The notes under the pieces were generated by a model. That model made no database searches. It was not told the origin of the DNA and worked only from the letters and a program-made list of their open reading frames with translations. Made by a program: the position numbers and the translations under genes. Source: Streptomyces omiyaensis (GTDB lineage Bacteria > Actinomycetota > Actinomycetes > Streptomycetales > Streptomycetaceae). From it: 64,000 bases of DNA. Where the stretch lies: assembly GCF_014650895.1 (NCBI RefSeq), contig NZ_BMVV01000008.1:248001-312000 (forward strand). The letters run 5' to 3'. Of this stretch, positions 8,532-17,150 are shown piece after piece; position 1 is the first letter of the stretch; each line of letters starts with the position of its first letter.

Positions 8532-9082
8532 TGTCAGTCGACCGCACCCAGGTGCTCCGCGCCGCCGCCGCCCTGCTCTCCCGCAAGGCGACCGCCACCA
8601 TGGACGAGGTCGCCCGGGCCGCGGGCATCGGCCGGGCCACCCTCCACCGGCACTTCGCCGGACGGGACGCCCTCGTGCGGGCGCTGGAACAGTTGTGCAT
8701 CGAGGAGGCCGAGGCCGCGCTCGACGCGGCCCGGATCGAGGAGGGGCCCGCCGACGAGGCGGTCCGCAGACTCGTCACCGCCTCGCAGCCCGCCGCCTCC
8801 CTGCTCGCCTTCCTCGTCACCGAGAACCAGCTGTTCGAGGGCGACGGGCAGAACGAGGGATGGTCCCGGCTCGACGCCCGGCTCGTCGCCCTCTTCCGGC
8901 GCGGCCAGGAGGAGGGCACCTTCCGGATCGACCTGAGCCCCGCCTGGCTGTGCGAGGCGTTCTACGGGCTGATCGGCTCGGGAGCCTGGGCCGTCGCCGA
9001 CGGGCGGGTCGCCGCCAACGACTTTTCTTACATGATCGCCGAGCTGCTGCTCGGCGGAGCGCGCAGGAGCGTGGAGAAGTGA
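8531..9082 (+). CDS. TetR-family transcriptional regulator
   Basis: A 183-residue TetR regulator. The N-terminal helix-turn-helix reads TMDEVARAAGIGRATLHRHFAGRDALVRAL (residues about 22-52, given here in parts TMDEVARAAG and RATLHRHF); the C-terminal ligand domain is family-variable. The ATG at 8531 is preferred over in-frame GTG codons 15 and 18 bases upstream, because these lie in the operator and because the -10 box at 8518 would make a leaderless message beginning at this ATG. The stop overlaps the following efflux gene (GTGA), so the regulator likely controls a drug or metabolite exporter together with itself. Confidence 0.9.
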   Translation: MSVDRTQVLRAAAALLSRKATATMDEVARAAGIGRATLHRHFAGRDALVRALEQLCIEEAEAALDAARIEEGPADEAVRRLVTASQPAASLLAFLVTENQLFEGDGQNEGWSRLDARLVALFRRGQEEGTFRIDLSPAWLCEAFYGLIGSGAWAVADGRVAANDFSYMIAELLLGGARRSVEK

Positions 9083-10623
9083 TCACCGAAACCGTTCGGC
9101 ACGAGAGCCATATGGAGGGCGTGCGCCGTCCCGGCCGGTGGCTCGCCCTCGCCGTGCTCGTCCTGGCCGTGCTGCTCGTGGCCGTGGACGCCACGGTGCT
9201 CGGCCTGGCGACCCCGTTCCTCTCCGAGGACCTGAAGCCCACCGGCACCCAGCTGCTCTGGATCGGCGACGTCTACTCCTTCGTCATCGCAGGCCTGCTG
9301 GTCTCCATGGGCAGCCTCGGCGACCGCATCGGCCGCAAGAAGCTGCTGCTGATCGGCGCCACCGCGTTCGGCGCCGTCTCGGTCCTGAACGCCTACGCGA
9401 CCAGCCCCGAGATGATGATCGCCGCCCGCGCGCTCCTCGGCGTCGCCGGCGCGACCCTGATGCCGTCCACCCTGGCCCTCATCCGGAACCTCTTCCACGA
9501 CCCGCGCGAGCGCAGCCTCGCCATCGGCATCTGGGGCGCCATGGCCTCGGCCGGCGCCGCCGTCGGCCCGGTCGTCGGAGGCTTCCTCCTGGAGCACTTC
9601 TGGTGGGGCTCGGTCTTCCTCATCAACCTGCCCGTGATGGCCGTCCTGGTCGTCGTCGGGATCAAGCTGATCCCCGAGTCGAGGAACCCGAACCCGGGCC
9701 CCTGGGACCTGCCCAGCGTCGGCCTCTCCCTCGTCGGCATGATCGGCGTCGTCTACGCGGTCAAGGAACTGGCCTCGCACGGCCCCACCCTCGACGTGGC
9801 CGTCGCCACGCTCGTCGGCGCCGGCGGCCTCACCTGGTTCGTCCGCCGCCAGCTCACCCTGCCGGCCCCGCTCCTGGACATGCGCCTCTTCCGCAACCGC
9901 GGCTTCTCCGGCGCCGTCCTCGCCGACCTGCTGACCATCCTCGGCCTCGCCGGCCTGGTGTTCTTCCTGTCCCAGTACTTCCAGCTGGTCCAGGGCCGCG
10001 CACCGCTGGAGGCCGGCCTCGCCGAACTGCCCGCCGCCATCGGATCGGTGACGGCCGGTCTGCTCGCCGGCCGGTTCGCCCGACGCTTCTCGGTCCGCAC
10101 GGCCGTCGCCGGCGGCCTCGCCGCCATCGGCCTCGCCCTCGCGGTGCTGACCGTCATCGGCCGCACCACCGGCTACCCGATCCTCGGCGCGAGCCTGCTC
10201 GTCGTCGGCGTCGGCGCCGGCCTCGCCTTCACCGTCACCGCCGACGTGATCCTCTCCAGCGTCCCCAAGGACCAGGCCGGTTCCGCGTCCGCCGTCTCCG
10301 AGACGGCCTACGAGCTCGGCGCCGCCCTCGGCATCGCCGTCCTCGGCTCCATCGTGACCGGCGTCTACCGGGGCTTCACCACGCCGGCCGGCGTCCCCTC
10401 GGACGTCGCCGCGGCCGCCCACGACTCGCTCGGCGGAGCCGTCGAGGCCTCCTCGGCCCTCGCCCCGGCCCAGGCGGGCGCGCTCGTCGCCGCCGCCCAG
10501 GACGCCTTCGTCGACGGCCTGCGGATCGCCGCGGGCGTCGGCGCGGCCGTCCTCCTCGCCACCGCCGTGGCCGCCTGGTTCCTCCTGAGGGACCAGAAGC
10601 TCGTGGACGGCGCCGAGCACTGA
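9079..10623 (+). CDS. DHA2-type (14-TM) MFS efflux transporter
   Basis: A 514-residue major facilitator of the DHA2 drug:proton antiporter class. The first helix has the VAVDATVLGLATP motif, the loop after helix 2 has GSLGDRIGRKKLL (motif A), and helix 5 contains the antiporter motif C region GAAVGPVVGG. Hydrophobic segments suggest 14 helices. Closest well-known relatives are QacA/SmvA-like multidrug pumps; the substrate cannot be told from sequence. The GTG start overlaps the TetR stop (GTGA), so the pair is one operon under the operator at 8494. Confidence 0.92.
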   Translation: MITETVRHESHMEGVRRPGRWLALAVLVLAVLLVAVDATVLGLATPFLSEDLKPTGTQLLWIGDVYSFVIAGLLVSMGSLGDRIGRKKLLLIGATAFGAVSVLNAYATSPEMMIAARALLGVAGATLMPSTLALIRNLFHDPRERSLAIGIWGAMASAGAAVGPVVGGFLLEHFWWGSVFLINLPVMAVLVVVGIKLIPESRNPNPGPWDLPSVGLSLVGMIGVVYAVKELASHGPTLDVAVATLVGAGGLTWFVRRQLTLPAPLLDMRLFRNRGFSGAVLADLLTILGLAGLVFFLSQYFQLVQGRAPLEAGLAELPAAIGSVTAGLLAGRFARRFSVRTAVAGGLAAIGLALAVLTVIGRTTGYPILGASLLVVGVGAGLAFTVTADVILSSVPKDQAGSASAVSETAYELGAALGIAVLGSIVTGVYRGFTTPAGVPSDVAAAAHDSLGGAVEASSALAPAQAGALVAAAQDAFVDGLRIAAGVGAAVLLATAVAAWFLLRDQKLVDGAEH

Positions 10624-10644
10624 CGGACCCCGTCCCCACGGGAA

Positions 10645-10681
10645 GAGGGCGCCCCCCGGACCGGATCCGGGGGGCGCCCTC
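10645..10681. terminator. Bidirectional terminator, perfect 15-bp stem
   Basis: GAGGGCGCCCCCCGG (10645-10659) pairs perfectly with 10667-10681 around a 7-base loop. It lies between the convergent efflux gene and the acyltransferase and can serve both. Confidence 0.8.
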
Positions 10682-10698
10682 ACGCGTACCGCTCGCCG

Positions 10699-11373
10699 CT
10701 ACGCGGCTTCCTTCGCCTTCGTGGCGTACATGTCCACGTACTCCTGGCCCGACAGCCGCATGACCTCCGCCATCACCGAGTCCGTCACCGCCCGCAGCAC
10801 GTACCGGTCGCGGTCCATGCCCTCGTACCGGGAGAACTCCAGCGGCTCGCCGAAGCGGACCGTCACCTGCACCGGACGCGGGATGCCCGCACCGCCCGGC
10901 TGCGCCCGGTCCGTGCCGATCATCGCGAAGGGGACGACCGGCGCGCCGGTCATCAGCGTCAGCCGGGCCACGCCCGTACGGCCCCGGTAGAGCCGGCCGT
11001 CGGGGGAGCGGGTGCCCTCCGGGTAGATCGAGAAGATCCGGCCCTCCTCCAGCACCCGGCGGCCGGTCATCAGCGCGGCGACACCGCCGCGGCCGCCGTC
11101 CCGGTCCACCGGGATCATGCCGACGCTGGTGAAGAACCAGGCCATCAGCCGGCCCTTGATCCCCTTGCCCGTCACGTACTCGTCCTTGCCGATGAAGAAG
11201 ACCTGACGGTCCAGGCAGATCGGCATGATCATCGAGTCGATGAAGGTGAGGTGGTTGCCCGCGAGGATCACCGGCCCGGTCCCGGGCACGTTCTCGGCGC
11301 CCTCGACCCGGGGGCGGAACATCAGGCGCAGGATCGGACCGAGGGTGGCCTTGACGATCGCGTGACGGGACAA
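10699..11373 (-). CDS. 1-acyl-sn-glycerol-3-phosphate acyltransferase (PlsC family)
   Basis: A 224-residue PlsC-type acyltransferase. The catalytic NHX4D box appears as NHLTFIDS near residue 40, and the phosphate-binding EGTR as YPEGTRSPDG near residue 118. Such enzymes put the second acyl chain on lysophosphatidic acid in membrane lipid synthesis; several paralogues exist per actinomycete genome, so the exact substrate is open. The start is TTG: it follows GGAGGAA by seven bases, a near-perfect ribosome site, and no ATG or GTG is better placed. It is divergent from the glycerophosphodiesterase gene. Confidence 0.92.
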   Translation of the reverse strand: MSRHAIVKATLGPILRLMFRPRVEGAENVPGTGPVILAGNHLTFIDSMIMPICLDRQVFFIGKDEYVTGKGIKGRLMAWFFTSVGMIPVDRDGGRGGVAALMTGRRVLEEGRIFSIYPEGTRSPDGRLYRGRTGVARLTLMTGAPVVPFAMIGTDRAQPGGAGIPRPVQVTVRFGEPLEFSRYEGMDRDRYVLRAVTDSVMAEVMRLSGQEYVDMYATKAKEAA

Positions 11374-11598
11374 CGCGGTTCCTCCGGTGTCGGGCGGGCG
11401 GCTGCGGGGAGCCGACGGTGCAGCACGGGACGATACTCGCGGGTCGCCGCCGTCCGCACATCGGGTTCACCGAACGGATACACGGTGTTGACGCGTGTTT
11501 CCGCCATGTTCCGCCCAGGTCCGCCGCCCGTAGGGGATCACTGCCTAGCGTCGGGACCACCCACCGCCAGGTGCGGCACATCACACAGGAGGACCCCC

Positions 11599-12768
11599 AT
11601 GACCCAGGGCGCACCCCGGACCCCGGCCCGCCGCACGCTGCTCGGTGCGGCCGGCGCCGCCGCGTTCGGCGCCTCCGCCGGGCTCGCCGCCGGCGCCGGC
11701 ACCGCGCGGGCCGCCGAGACCGGCCGCCCGCCGGGCCACGGCCGCGGCTACCGCTCGCTGCCCGTCCCGACCGTCATCGCCCACCGCGGCGCCAGCGGCT
11801 ACCGCCCCGAGCACACCCTCGGCTCCTACCGGCACGCCCTGGACCTCGGCGCCCACGTCATCGAGCAGGACCTCGTCCCCACCAGGGACGGGCACCTCGT
11901 CTGCCGCCACGAGAACGACATCACCGGCACCACCGACGTCGCCGACCACCCCGAGTTCGCCTCGCGCAGGACCACCAAGTCCGTCGACGGCGTGACGTAC
12001 ACCGGCTGGTTCACCGAGGACTTCACCCTCGCCGAGCTGAAGACCCTCCGCGCCGGGGAGCGCATCCCCGGCACCCGCCAGGAGAACACCCTCTACGACG
12101 GGCGCTGGACGATCCCCACCTTCGAGGAGGTCCTGCGCTGGGCCGACGAGGAGGGCCGCCGCCGGGGCCGCGAGATCTGGCTCCACGTCGAGACCAAGCA
12201 CCCCTCGTACTTCCGCTCGATCGGCCTCGGCCTGGAGGAGCGCCTGGCGAAGCTGCTCCGCCGCCACGGCCGCCACCGCGCCCACTCCCCGGTCTTCCTC
12301 CAGTCCTTCGAGCCCAGCAGCGTCCAGCGCCTGTCGAAACTGGTCGACTCCCCGCTCGTGGTGCTGCTCTCCGGCGCGTCCACCCGCCCCTGGGACTTCG
12401 TCGAGGCCGGCGACCCGCGGACCGTCGCCGACCTCGTCACCCCGGCCGGGCTGCGCTGGATCGCCTCGTACGCCCAGGGCATCGGCCCCACCCTCGACCT
12501 GGTGATCCCCAAGGACGCCGCGGGCCGGCTGGGCACCCCCACCACCCTGGTGCGGGACGCCCACGCCGAGGGCCTGATCCTCCACCCGTACACCCAGCGC
12601 AACGAGAACACCTTCCTGCCGGCCGACTTCCGCAGGGGCACCGACCCGGCCGCCTACGGCGACGCCTTCGGCGCGCTGGAGCGGTACTTCGCGACCGGCA
12701 TCGACGGCGTCTTCTCCGACAACCCCGACACCGCCCTCCTGGCCGCCGAGGACTTCCGCGCCCGCTGA
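11599..12768 (+). CDS. Tat-secreted glycerophosphodiester phosphodiesterase
   Basis: A 389-residue extracellular GDPD. The N-terminus carries a twin-arginine signal (TPARRTLLGAAG followed by a hydrophobic run and an A-X-A site near residue 35). The TIM-barrel catalytic residues appear in VIAHRGASGYRPEHTL and EQDLVPTRDGHLVCRHE. It hydrolyses deacylated phospholipid head groups to glycerol-3-phosphate plus alcohol, scavenging phosphate or carbon. Start ATG follows AGGAGG by seven bases. Upstream there is a TAGCGT that could be a -10 (11546-11551) but without a clear -35. Confidence 0.93.
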   Translation: MTQGAPRTPARRTLLGAAGAAAFGASAGLAAGAGTARAAETGRPPGHGRGYRSLPVPTVIAHRGASGYRPEHTLGSYRHALDLGAHVIEQDLVPTRDGHLVCRHENDITGTTDVADHPEFASRRTTKSVDGVTYTGWFTEDFTLAELKTLRAGERIPGTRQENTLYDGRWTIPTFEEVLRWADEEGRRRGREIWLHVETKHPSYFRSIGLGLEERLAKLLRRHGRHRAHSPVFLQSFEPSSVQRLSKLVDSPLVVLLSGASTRPWDFVEAGDPRTVADLVTPAGLRWIASYAQGIGPTLDLVIPKDAAGRLGTPTTLVRDAHAEGLILHPYTQRNENTFLPADFRRGTDPAAYGDAFGALERYFATGIDGVFSDNPDTALLAAEDFRAR

Positions 12769-12783
12769 CCCGGCGCCGGGCCT

Positions 12784-12810
12784 CCCGGTCGGTGCGGTAC
12801 GCCGACCGGG
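12784..12810. terminator. Terminator hairpin after glycerophosphodiesterase
   Basis: CCCGGTCGG (12784-12792) pairs perfectly with CCGACCGGG (12802-12810), loop nine bases. It lies 16 bases after the stop. Confidence 0.6.
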
Positions 12811-12864
12811 TGGTTCCCCTCCCCGGGCGCAACCGCGCCGCCGCGCCGCCGCATCGTGGCGGAC

Positions 12865-13410
12865 ATGAGCTCCCAGGAAACCCTCCTCGCCGCCCTCACC
12901 CCGCTGCTCGCCGCAGAGTCCCGGGCCGAGGCCGCGGCCGCCGGGATCGAGGCCGGCGACCTCGAACAGGCCGTCTGGCTGCGCCTCCTGGAGCGCCTCC
13001 GCGCCGACGGCGCCCCCGACCGCCCCGCCGACTGGCTCCGCCGGGCCGTCCGCGCCGAGGCCCGCCGGGCCCGCCGCACCAGCGGCCGCGAACGCCCCTA
13101 CCACGAGGAGGTCCCGCCGGGCGGCGACCCGGAGGCCCCCGGCTCGCCGGAAGGCTCCGCCCTCACCGCCGAACGCCGCCGCGCCCTGCGGGCCGCCGTC
13201 ACCCGGACACCCGGCCGCTGCCCCCGCCTGCTGAACGCGATGCTCGACCCCGCGGACCCCACCTACCGGGAAATCGCAGGAACGTTGGGTATCTCACAAG
13301 GCAGTCTGGGGCCGATGCGTTCCCGTTGCCTGGGATGCCTGCGCAGAATGCTCGCGGCAGAGGTTCCCGCATCCGGCCGACGGGGAAGGGTGCGGGGGAC
13401 CGATCGGTGA
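12865..13410 (+). CDS. Small sigma-70-like (ECF-type) protein
   Basis: A 181-residue protein resembling a short RNA polymerase sigma factor. The middle (LRRAVRAEARRARR) is like the basic region after sigma domain 2, and the C-terminal TYREIAGTLGISQGSLGPMRSRCLGCLRRML is a good sigma region 4 helix-turn-helix (quoted in parts: YREIAGTLGIS, SLGPMRSRCL). Domain 2 is weakly conserved and short, so it may be a degenerate sigma or a DNA-binding relative. An in-frame GTG nine bases upstream is an alternative start; neither has a strong ribosome site. No anti-sigma gene is adjacent. Confidence 0.65.
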   Translation: MSSQETLLAALTPLLAAESRAEAAAAGIEAGDLEQAVWLRLLERLRADGAPDRPADWLRRAVRAEARRARRTSGRERPYHEEVPPGGDPEAPGSPEGSALTAERRRALRAAVTRTPGRCPRLLNAMLDPADPTYREIAGTLGISQGSLGPMRSRCLGCLRRMLAAEVPASGRRGRVRGTDR

Positions 13411-13435
13411 GCAGATGAGCGGGAGGCATGCACAC

Positions 13436-13915
13436 ATGGGCCTGAGTGTGACCATCTCGGCGGCGGACGCGCGCGACGCGGAGCAGATCCTGAAGCTGCA
13501 GTACCTCTGCTACCAGAGCGAGGCCGAGCTCTACGGAGACTGGTCCATCGAACCGCTCACCCAGTCGCTCGACGCCGTCCGCGCCGAGCTGGCGGAGGGG
13601 TACGGCCTGGTGGCCCGGCTCGGGGACGAGGTGATCGCCTCGGTGCGCGCCCGGACCGACGAGGACGGCACGGTGCACATCGCCAAGCTGATCGTGCACC
13701 CGCGCATGCGGCGCCACGGCATCGGCGGCCGGCTCCTCGACGCCATCGAGCGCCACCCCGCCGGGACGGACGCCGCCCCCAAGCGCTTCCAGCTCTTCAC
13801 CGGCCACCGCAGCGAGGGCAACCTCCGCCTCTACCGCGCCAAGGGCTACGCCCAGGTCGGCGCCCGCGAGGTGGGCCCCCGCCTCACGCTCGTCACCCTG
13901 GAGAAGGCCGCCTGA
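13436..13915 (+). CDS. GNAT-family N-acetyltransferase
   Basis: A 159-residue GCN5-related acetyltransferase using acetyl-CoA. The acetyl-CoA loop is seen as HPRMRRHGIGGRLLDAIE (RXXGXG/A), with a preceding IAKLIV beta-4 strand and a C-terminal LYRAKGYAQVG beta-5/alpha-4. The ATG at 13436 follows GGGAGG by nine bases and is preferred to an ATG 21 bases upstream. Substrate unknown. It is 25 bases downstream of the sigma-like gene on the same strand. Confidence 0.85.
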   Translation: MGLSVTISAADARDAEQILKLQYLCYQSEAELYGDWSIEPLTQSLDAVRAELAEGYGLVARLGDEVIASVRARTDEDGTVHIAKLIVHPRMRRHGIGGRLLDAIERHPAGTDAAPKRFQLFTGHRSEGNLRLYRAKGYAQVGAREVGPRLTLVTLEKAA

Positions 13916-13937
13916 CGCCCGCCCCACGGCTGCCCGT

Positions 13938-14366
13938 TCAGGCGGTACGCGACCGACGCAGCCACCAGATGCCGCTGAGCGGCAGCAGCACGGGGATGAA
14001 GACGTAGCCGTAGCCGAACTCCGACCACACCGTGGAGTCGGGGAAGGCCGACGGCTCCACCAGCGTCCAGGTCCCCACCACCAGCACGCCCGCGAGCTCG
14101 GCGGCGCAGCACACCAGCGCCGCCCTGCGCGCCGTCTCCCCGCCGCGCACCAGCGTGTACGTGATGAAGACGTAGACGACCGCCGCCAGCGCGGAGAGCG
14201 CGTACGCCAGCGGCGCCTCGTCGAACTTGGCGCTGATCTCGTAGACCGAGCGCGAGGCCGCGCCCACCGACATCACGCCGTACAGCCACACCAGCAGCAT
14301 CCCGGGGCCCGTGACGAGCCGGGTCCGGCCGCCCTCCCCGGCGGTCCGCTCCTGCGTCTCCGTCAT
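13938..14366 (-). CDS. Small integral membrane protein
   Basis: A 142-residue protein with four predicted membrane helices (starting about residues 20, 50, 80 and 110) and an RSRTA tail. It starts two bases after the stop of the upstream membrane gene, so the two are an operon. The helices contain no transporter or enzyme motif. I recognise the pair as conserved in Streptomyces next to met genes but know no function. Confidence 0.75.
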   Translation of the reverse strand: MTETQERTAGEGGRTRLVTGPGMLLVWLYGVMSVGAASRSVYEISAKFDEAPLAYALSALAAVVYVFITYTLVRGGETARRAALVCCAAELAGVLVVGTWTLVEPSAFPDSTVWSEFGYGYVFIPVLLPLSGIWWLRRSRTA

Positions 14367-14368
14367 GA

Positions 14369-14731
14369 TCAGCCCACCGTCCAGATGTCGAAGAGACGCA
14401 CTTCCAGCACCGCCAGCACGATCGCGCCCGCCGCCACCGTCGCCGAGCCCCAGCGGGTCCGCTCGGCCAGCGACATGAAACCGGCGATCGGCACCGCGCA
14501 CAGCGCGCCGAGCAGATAGGCGACGAAGATCGTCGTCCCCTCCTCCGCCTTCTCGCCGCGGACCAGCTGCACGATGCCGACGACCAGCTGGACCAGGACC
14601 AGGAAGGTCACCACGGCCATGCCGATGAAGTGCCAGTCCTTGGTCGGCTGGTCCCGGTAGGCGGCGAAGCCGCACCAGGCGGCGAGGGCGAGCGCGGCCA
14701 CCGAGACCGCGACCGTGAGGGCGTCAAGCAT
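14369..14731 (-). CDS. Small integral membrane protein
   Basis: A 120-residue protein with four hydrophobic helices, including a start MLDALTVAVSVAALALAAW and a loop RDQPTKDWHF. The ATG at 14731 was chosen because the sequence upstream in the same frame is arginine/proline-rich and not protein-like. It is followed after two bases by a second four-helix protein of similar size, suggesting a hetero-oligomer. The opposite strand upstream holds the metNIQ leader. Function unknown. Confidence 0.72.
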   Translation of the reverse strand: MLDALTVAVSVAALALAAWCGFAAYRDQPTKDWHFIGMAVVTFLVLVQLVVGIVQLVRGEKAEEGTTIFVAYLLGALCAVPIAGFMSLAERTRWGSATVAAGAIVLAVLEVRLFDIWTVG

Positions 14732-14963
14732 GCGCCCGAGGGTATTACGGGTCGAATGGCCCGATGCGCTCGGCCCCGCCCCGCCCCTCCGCCGGTCCCG
14801 CGCGATCCGCGGGGGAGGTCGTGGCCTTGGCCACATTCGCCGGTGCCCGCCCCTCCTCCCGCACCGCCCCGGAGCCCCCTCCACCGCAGGCCGCACGGGA
14901 CGCGGGCGCGCCCGGCACCGTCCGCATGGCGTCTCAGCGACGTCCGGAATGCGGACACCCCGC

Positions 14964-14993
14964 TTCCGTTCGCGACTGCGCATGCTTTACTTG
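14964..14993 (+). promoter_or_regulatory. Candidate promoter for the met leader transcript
   Basis: TTCCGT (14964-14969) and TACTTG (14988-14993) are spaced 18 bases and would start transcription at or next to the ATG at 14999, giving a leaderless message. Match to consensus is moderate, so this is inference. Confidence 0.35.
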
Positions 14994-14998
14994 CAGCC

Positions 14999-15085
14999 AT
15001 GACCACGACGAGCAGCCGCATCCTTGCGACCGAGGCGAACCTGACGCCCGGTGCTCGTTGTATGTGTCGAATGTGCGCCTTCTGA
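14999..15085 (+). CDS. Putative Cys/Met attenuation leader peptide upstream of metNIQ
   Basis: A 28-codon ORF with an ATG directly behind a possible -10 box, so probably leaderless. It ends RCMCRMCAF: three cysteines and two methionines within the last nine codons, in a proteome where both residues are rare. Actinobacteria are known to use short, often leaderless, cysteine-rich ORFs to attenuate sulfur genes; here the methionine importer begins about 210 bases downstream. After the stop there is a CTCGC...GCGAG hairpin at 15102-15119. I infer that slow decoding of Cys/Met codons changes the downstream RNA fold and raises metNIQ expression. It could instead be a conserved small peptide with its own role. 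Confidence 0.62.
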   Translation: MTTTSSRILATEANLTPGARCMCRMCAF

Positions 15086-15295
15086 GGGCCCCCGCCTGAG
15101 CCTCGCGCCCCGAAGCGAGACCCCGACGGCCAGCCGATCCGACCGCCCCACCGGCGCCGGACCGCGCCTGCCCCGCGCACACCGCCTCCCCGGCCGACCG
15201 CCGGAGCGGCTTCCGTGCGCCTGACTGTCCGATTGACGAACGCCCCGTGCACGGCGGACCCACGCGTCGCGCACTCGACAGTGACGGAAACCCCT

Positions 15296-16366
15296 GTGAT
15301 CACCACTTCGGGCCTGACCAAGGTCTACGAGTCACGCGGCCGCCAGGTCACCGCCCTGGACGGCGTCGACCTCCACGTCCGCGAGGGCGAGGTCTTCGGC
15401 GTGATCGGCCAGAGCGGCGCCGGCAAGTCCTCCCTGATCCGCTGCGTCAACCTCCTGGAGCGCCCCACCTCCGGCACGGTGACCGTCGACGGCGTCGACC
15501 TCACCGCCCTCGCCGGCAAGGGCCGCCGCGCCGGGAAGGACCTGCGCCGCGCCCGCAGCCGCATCGGCATGGTCTTCCAGCACTTCAACCTGCTGTCCTC
15601 CCGCACCGTCCGGGACAACGTCGAGCTCCCCCTGGAGATCCTCGGCGTCCCGTCCGCCGAGCGGTCCCGCAGGGCCCTCGAACTCCTCGACCTCGTCGGC
15701 CTCGCCGACAAGGCCCGGAGCTACCCCGGCCAGCTCTCCGGCGGCCAGAAGCAGCGCGTCGGCATCGCCCGCGCCCTCGCCGGCGAGCCCAAGGTCCTCC
15801 TCTCCGACGAGGCCACCAGCGCCCTCGACCCGGAGACCACCCGCTCCATCCTCCAGCTCCTGCGCGACCTCAACCGGCAGCTCGGCCTGACCGTCCTGCT
15901 CATCACGCACGAGATGGACGTCGTCAAGACCATCTGCGACTCCGCCGCCCTCATGCAGAAGGGCCGCATCGTGGAGTCCGGCACCGTGAGCGAGCTCCTC
16001 GCCACCCCCGGCTCCCAGCTGGCCGCCGAGCTGTTCCCGGTCAGCGGACAGGCCGCCGGGCCGGACCGCACGGTCGTCGACGTCACCTTCCACGGCGAGG
16101 CCGCCACCCAGCCGGTGATCTCGCAGCTCTCCCGCACGTACAACATCGACATCTCCATCCTCGGAGCCGCGATGGACACCGTCGGCGGGAAGCAGATCGG
16201 CCGCATGCGGATCGAACTGCCCGGACGGTACGAGGAGAACGTCGTCCCGGTCGGCTTCCTGCGCGAGCAGGGCCTCCAGGTCGAACGCGTCGAAGACCCG
16301 CGGGACGACGCCGCGCCCGCGGTCCCCGCCCAGCAGCACGTGCTCGTGAAGGAGACTGCCAAGTGA
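15296..16366 (+). CDS. metN: Methionine ABC transporter ATP-binding protein
   Basis: A 356-residue ATPase of the MetNIQ importer. Walker A reads GQSGAGKSS, the signature is LSGGQKQRVGIARAL, Walker B ends in LLSDEATSALD, and the switch histidine follows in LLITHEMD. The C-terminal about 90 residues (VVDVTFHGEA...IGRMRIELP) form the NIL regulatory domain that binds methionine and inhibits transport. GTG 15296 gives the usual N-terminus VITTSGLTKVYE; a GTG 15 bases upstream is possible. The TGA overlaps the metI GTG. Confidence 0.94.
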   Translation: MITTSGLTKVYESRGRQVTALDGVDLHVREGEVFGVIGQSGAGKSSLIRCVNLLERPTSGTVTVDGVDLTALAGKGRRAGKDLRRARSRIGMVFQHFNLLSSRTVRDNVELPLEILGVPSAERSRRALELLDLVGLADKARSYPGQLSGGQKQRVGIARALAGEPKVLLSDEATSALDPETTRSILQLLRDLNRQLGLTVLLITHEMDVVKTICDSAALMQKGRIVESGTVSELLATPGSQLAAELFPVSGQAAGPDRTVVDVTFHGEAATQPVISQLSRTYNIDISILGAAMDTVGGKQIGRMRIELPGRYEENVVPVGFLREQGLQVERVEDPRDDAAPAVPAQQHVLVKETAK

Positions 16367-17031
16367 CCTGGGAAGAGATGCGGCCCCTGCTCGAACAGGG
16401 CACGGTCGACACCCTCTACATGGTGCTGTGGGCCACCGTCGTCACCATCGTCGGCGGCCTCCCGCTCGGCATCCTGCTCGTCCTCACGGACAAGGGCGGA
16501 CTGCTCCGGAACCGGCCCCTGAACAAGGTCGTCGGTGCGATCGTGAACATCGGCCGTTCGCTGCCGTTCATCATCCTGCTGATCGCCCTGATCCCCTTCA
16601 CGACCTTCGTCGTCGGCACCTTCATCGGACCGACCGCGATGATCGTGCCGCTCGCCATCGGCGCCATCCCCTTCTTCGCGCGCCTCGTCGAGACCGCGAT
16701 CCGCGAGGTCGACCACGGCCTCGTCGAAGCCGTCCAGTCCATGGGCGGCGGCATCCCGACCATCGTCCGCAAGGTGCTCCTCCCGCAGGCCCTGCCCTCG
16801 CTGGTCGCCGCCGTCACCACCACCGTCATCGTGCTCATCGGCTACTCCGCGATGGCCGGCGCGGTCGGCGGCGAGGGTCTCGGCTCCAAGGCCGTCACCT
16901 ACGGATACCAGCGCTTCGACACCACCTTCATGCTCGTCACCGTCGTCGTCCTGGTCGCGATCGTCACGATCGTCCAGCTCGTCGGCGACGGGGTCGTACG
17001 ACTCCTCGCCCGTCGCGGCCGCACGGCCTGA
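16363..17031 (+). CDS. metI: Methionine ABC transporter permease
   Basis: A 222-residue inner-membrane permease, about five helices, with the EAA loop seen as EAVQSMGGGIPTIVRKVLLPQALPSL (key part ESMG-like QSMGGG). It pairs with MetN to move methionine from MetQ into the cell. The GTG start overlaps the metN stop (GTGA). Length and sequence are typical for the family. Confidence 0.95.
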   Translation: MTWEEMRPLLEQGTVDTLYMVLWATVVTIVGGLPLGILLVLTDKGGLLRNRPLNKVVGAIVNIGRSLPFIILLIALIPFTTFVVGTFIGPTAMIVPLAIGAIPFFARLVETAIREVDHGLVEAVQSMGGGIPTIVRKVLLPQALPSLVAAVTTTVIVLIGYSAMAGAVGGEGLGSKAVTYGYQRFDTTFMLVTVVVLVAIVTIVQLVGDGVVRLLARRGRTA

Positions 17032-17150
17032 CGGCACCTCACACCTCTTCAGCCGAAACGATTCGTCACCCGACGGCACCCGGCCCCGAGGACCAGAGCC
17101 CGGACTTGTTGTCCAGGCGTCCACCGCTCCACATGAAAGAGGCACTCTTC

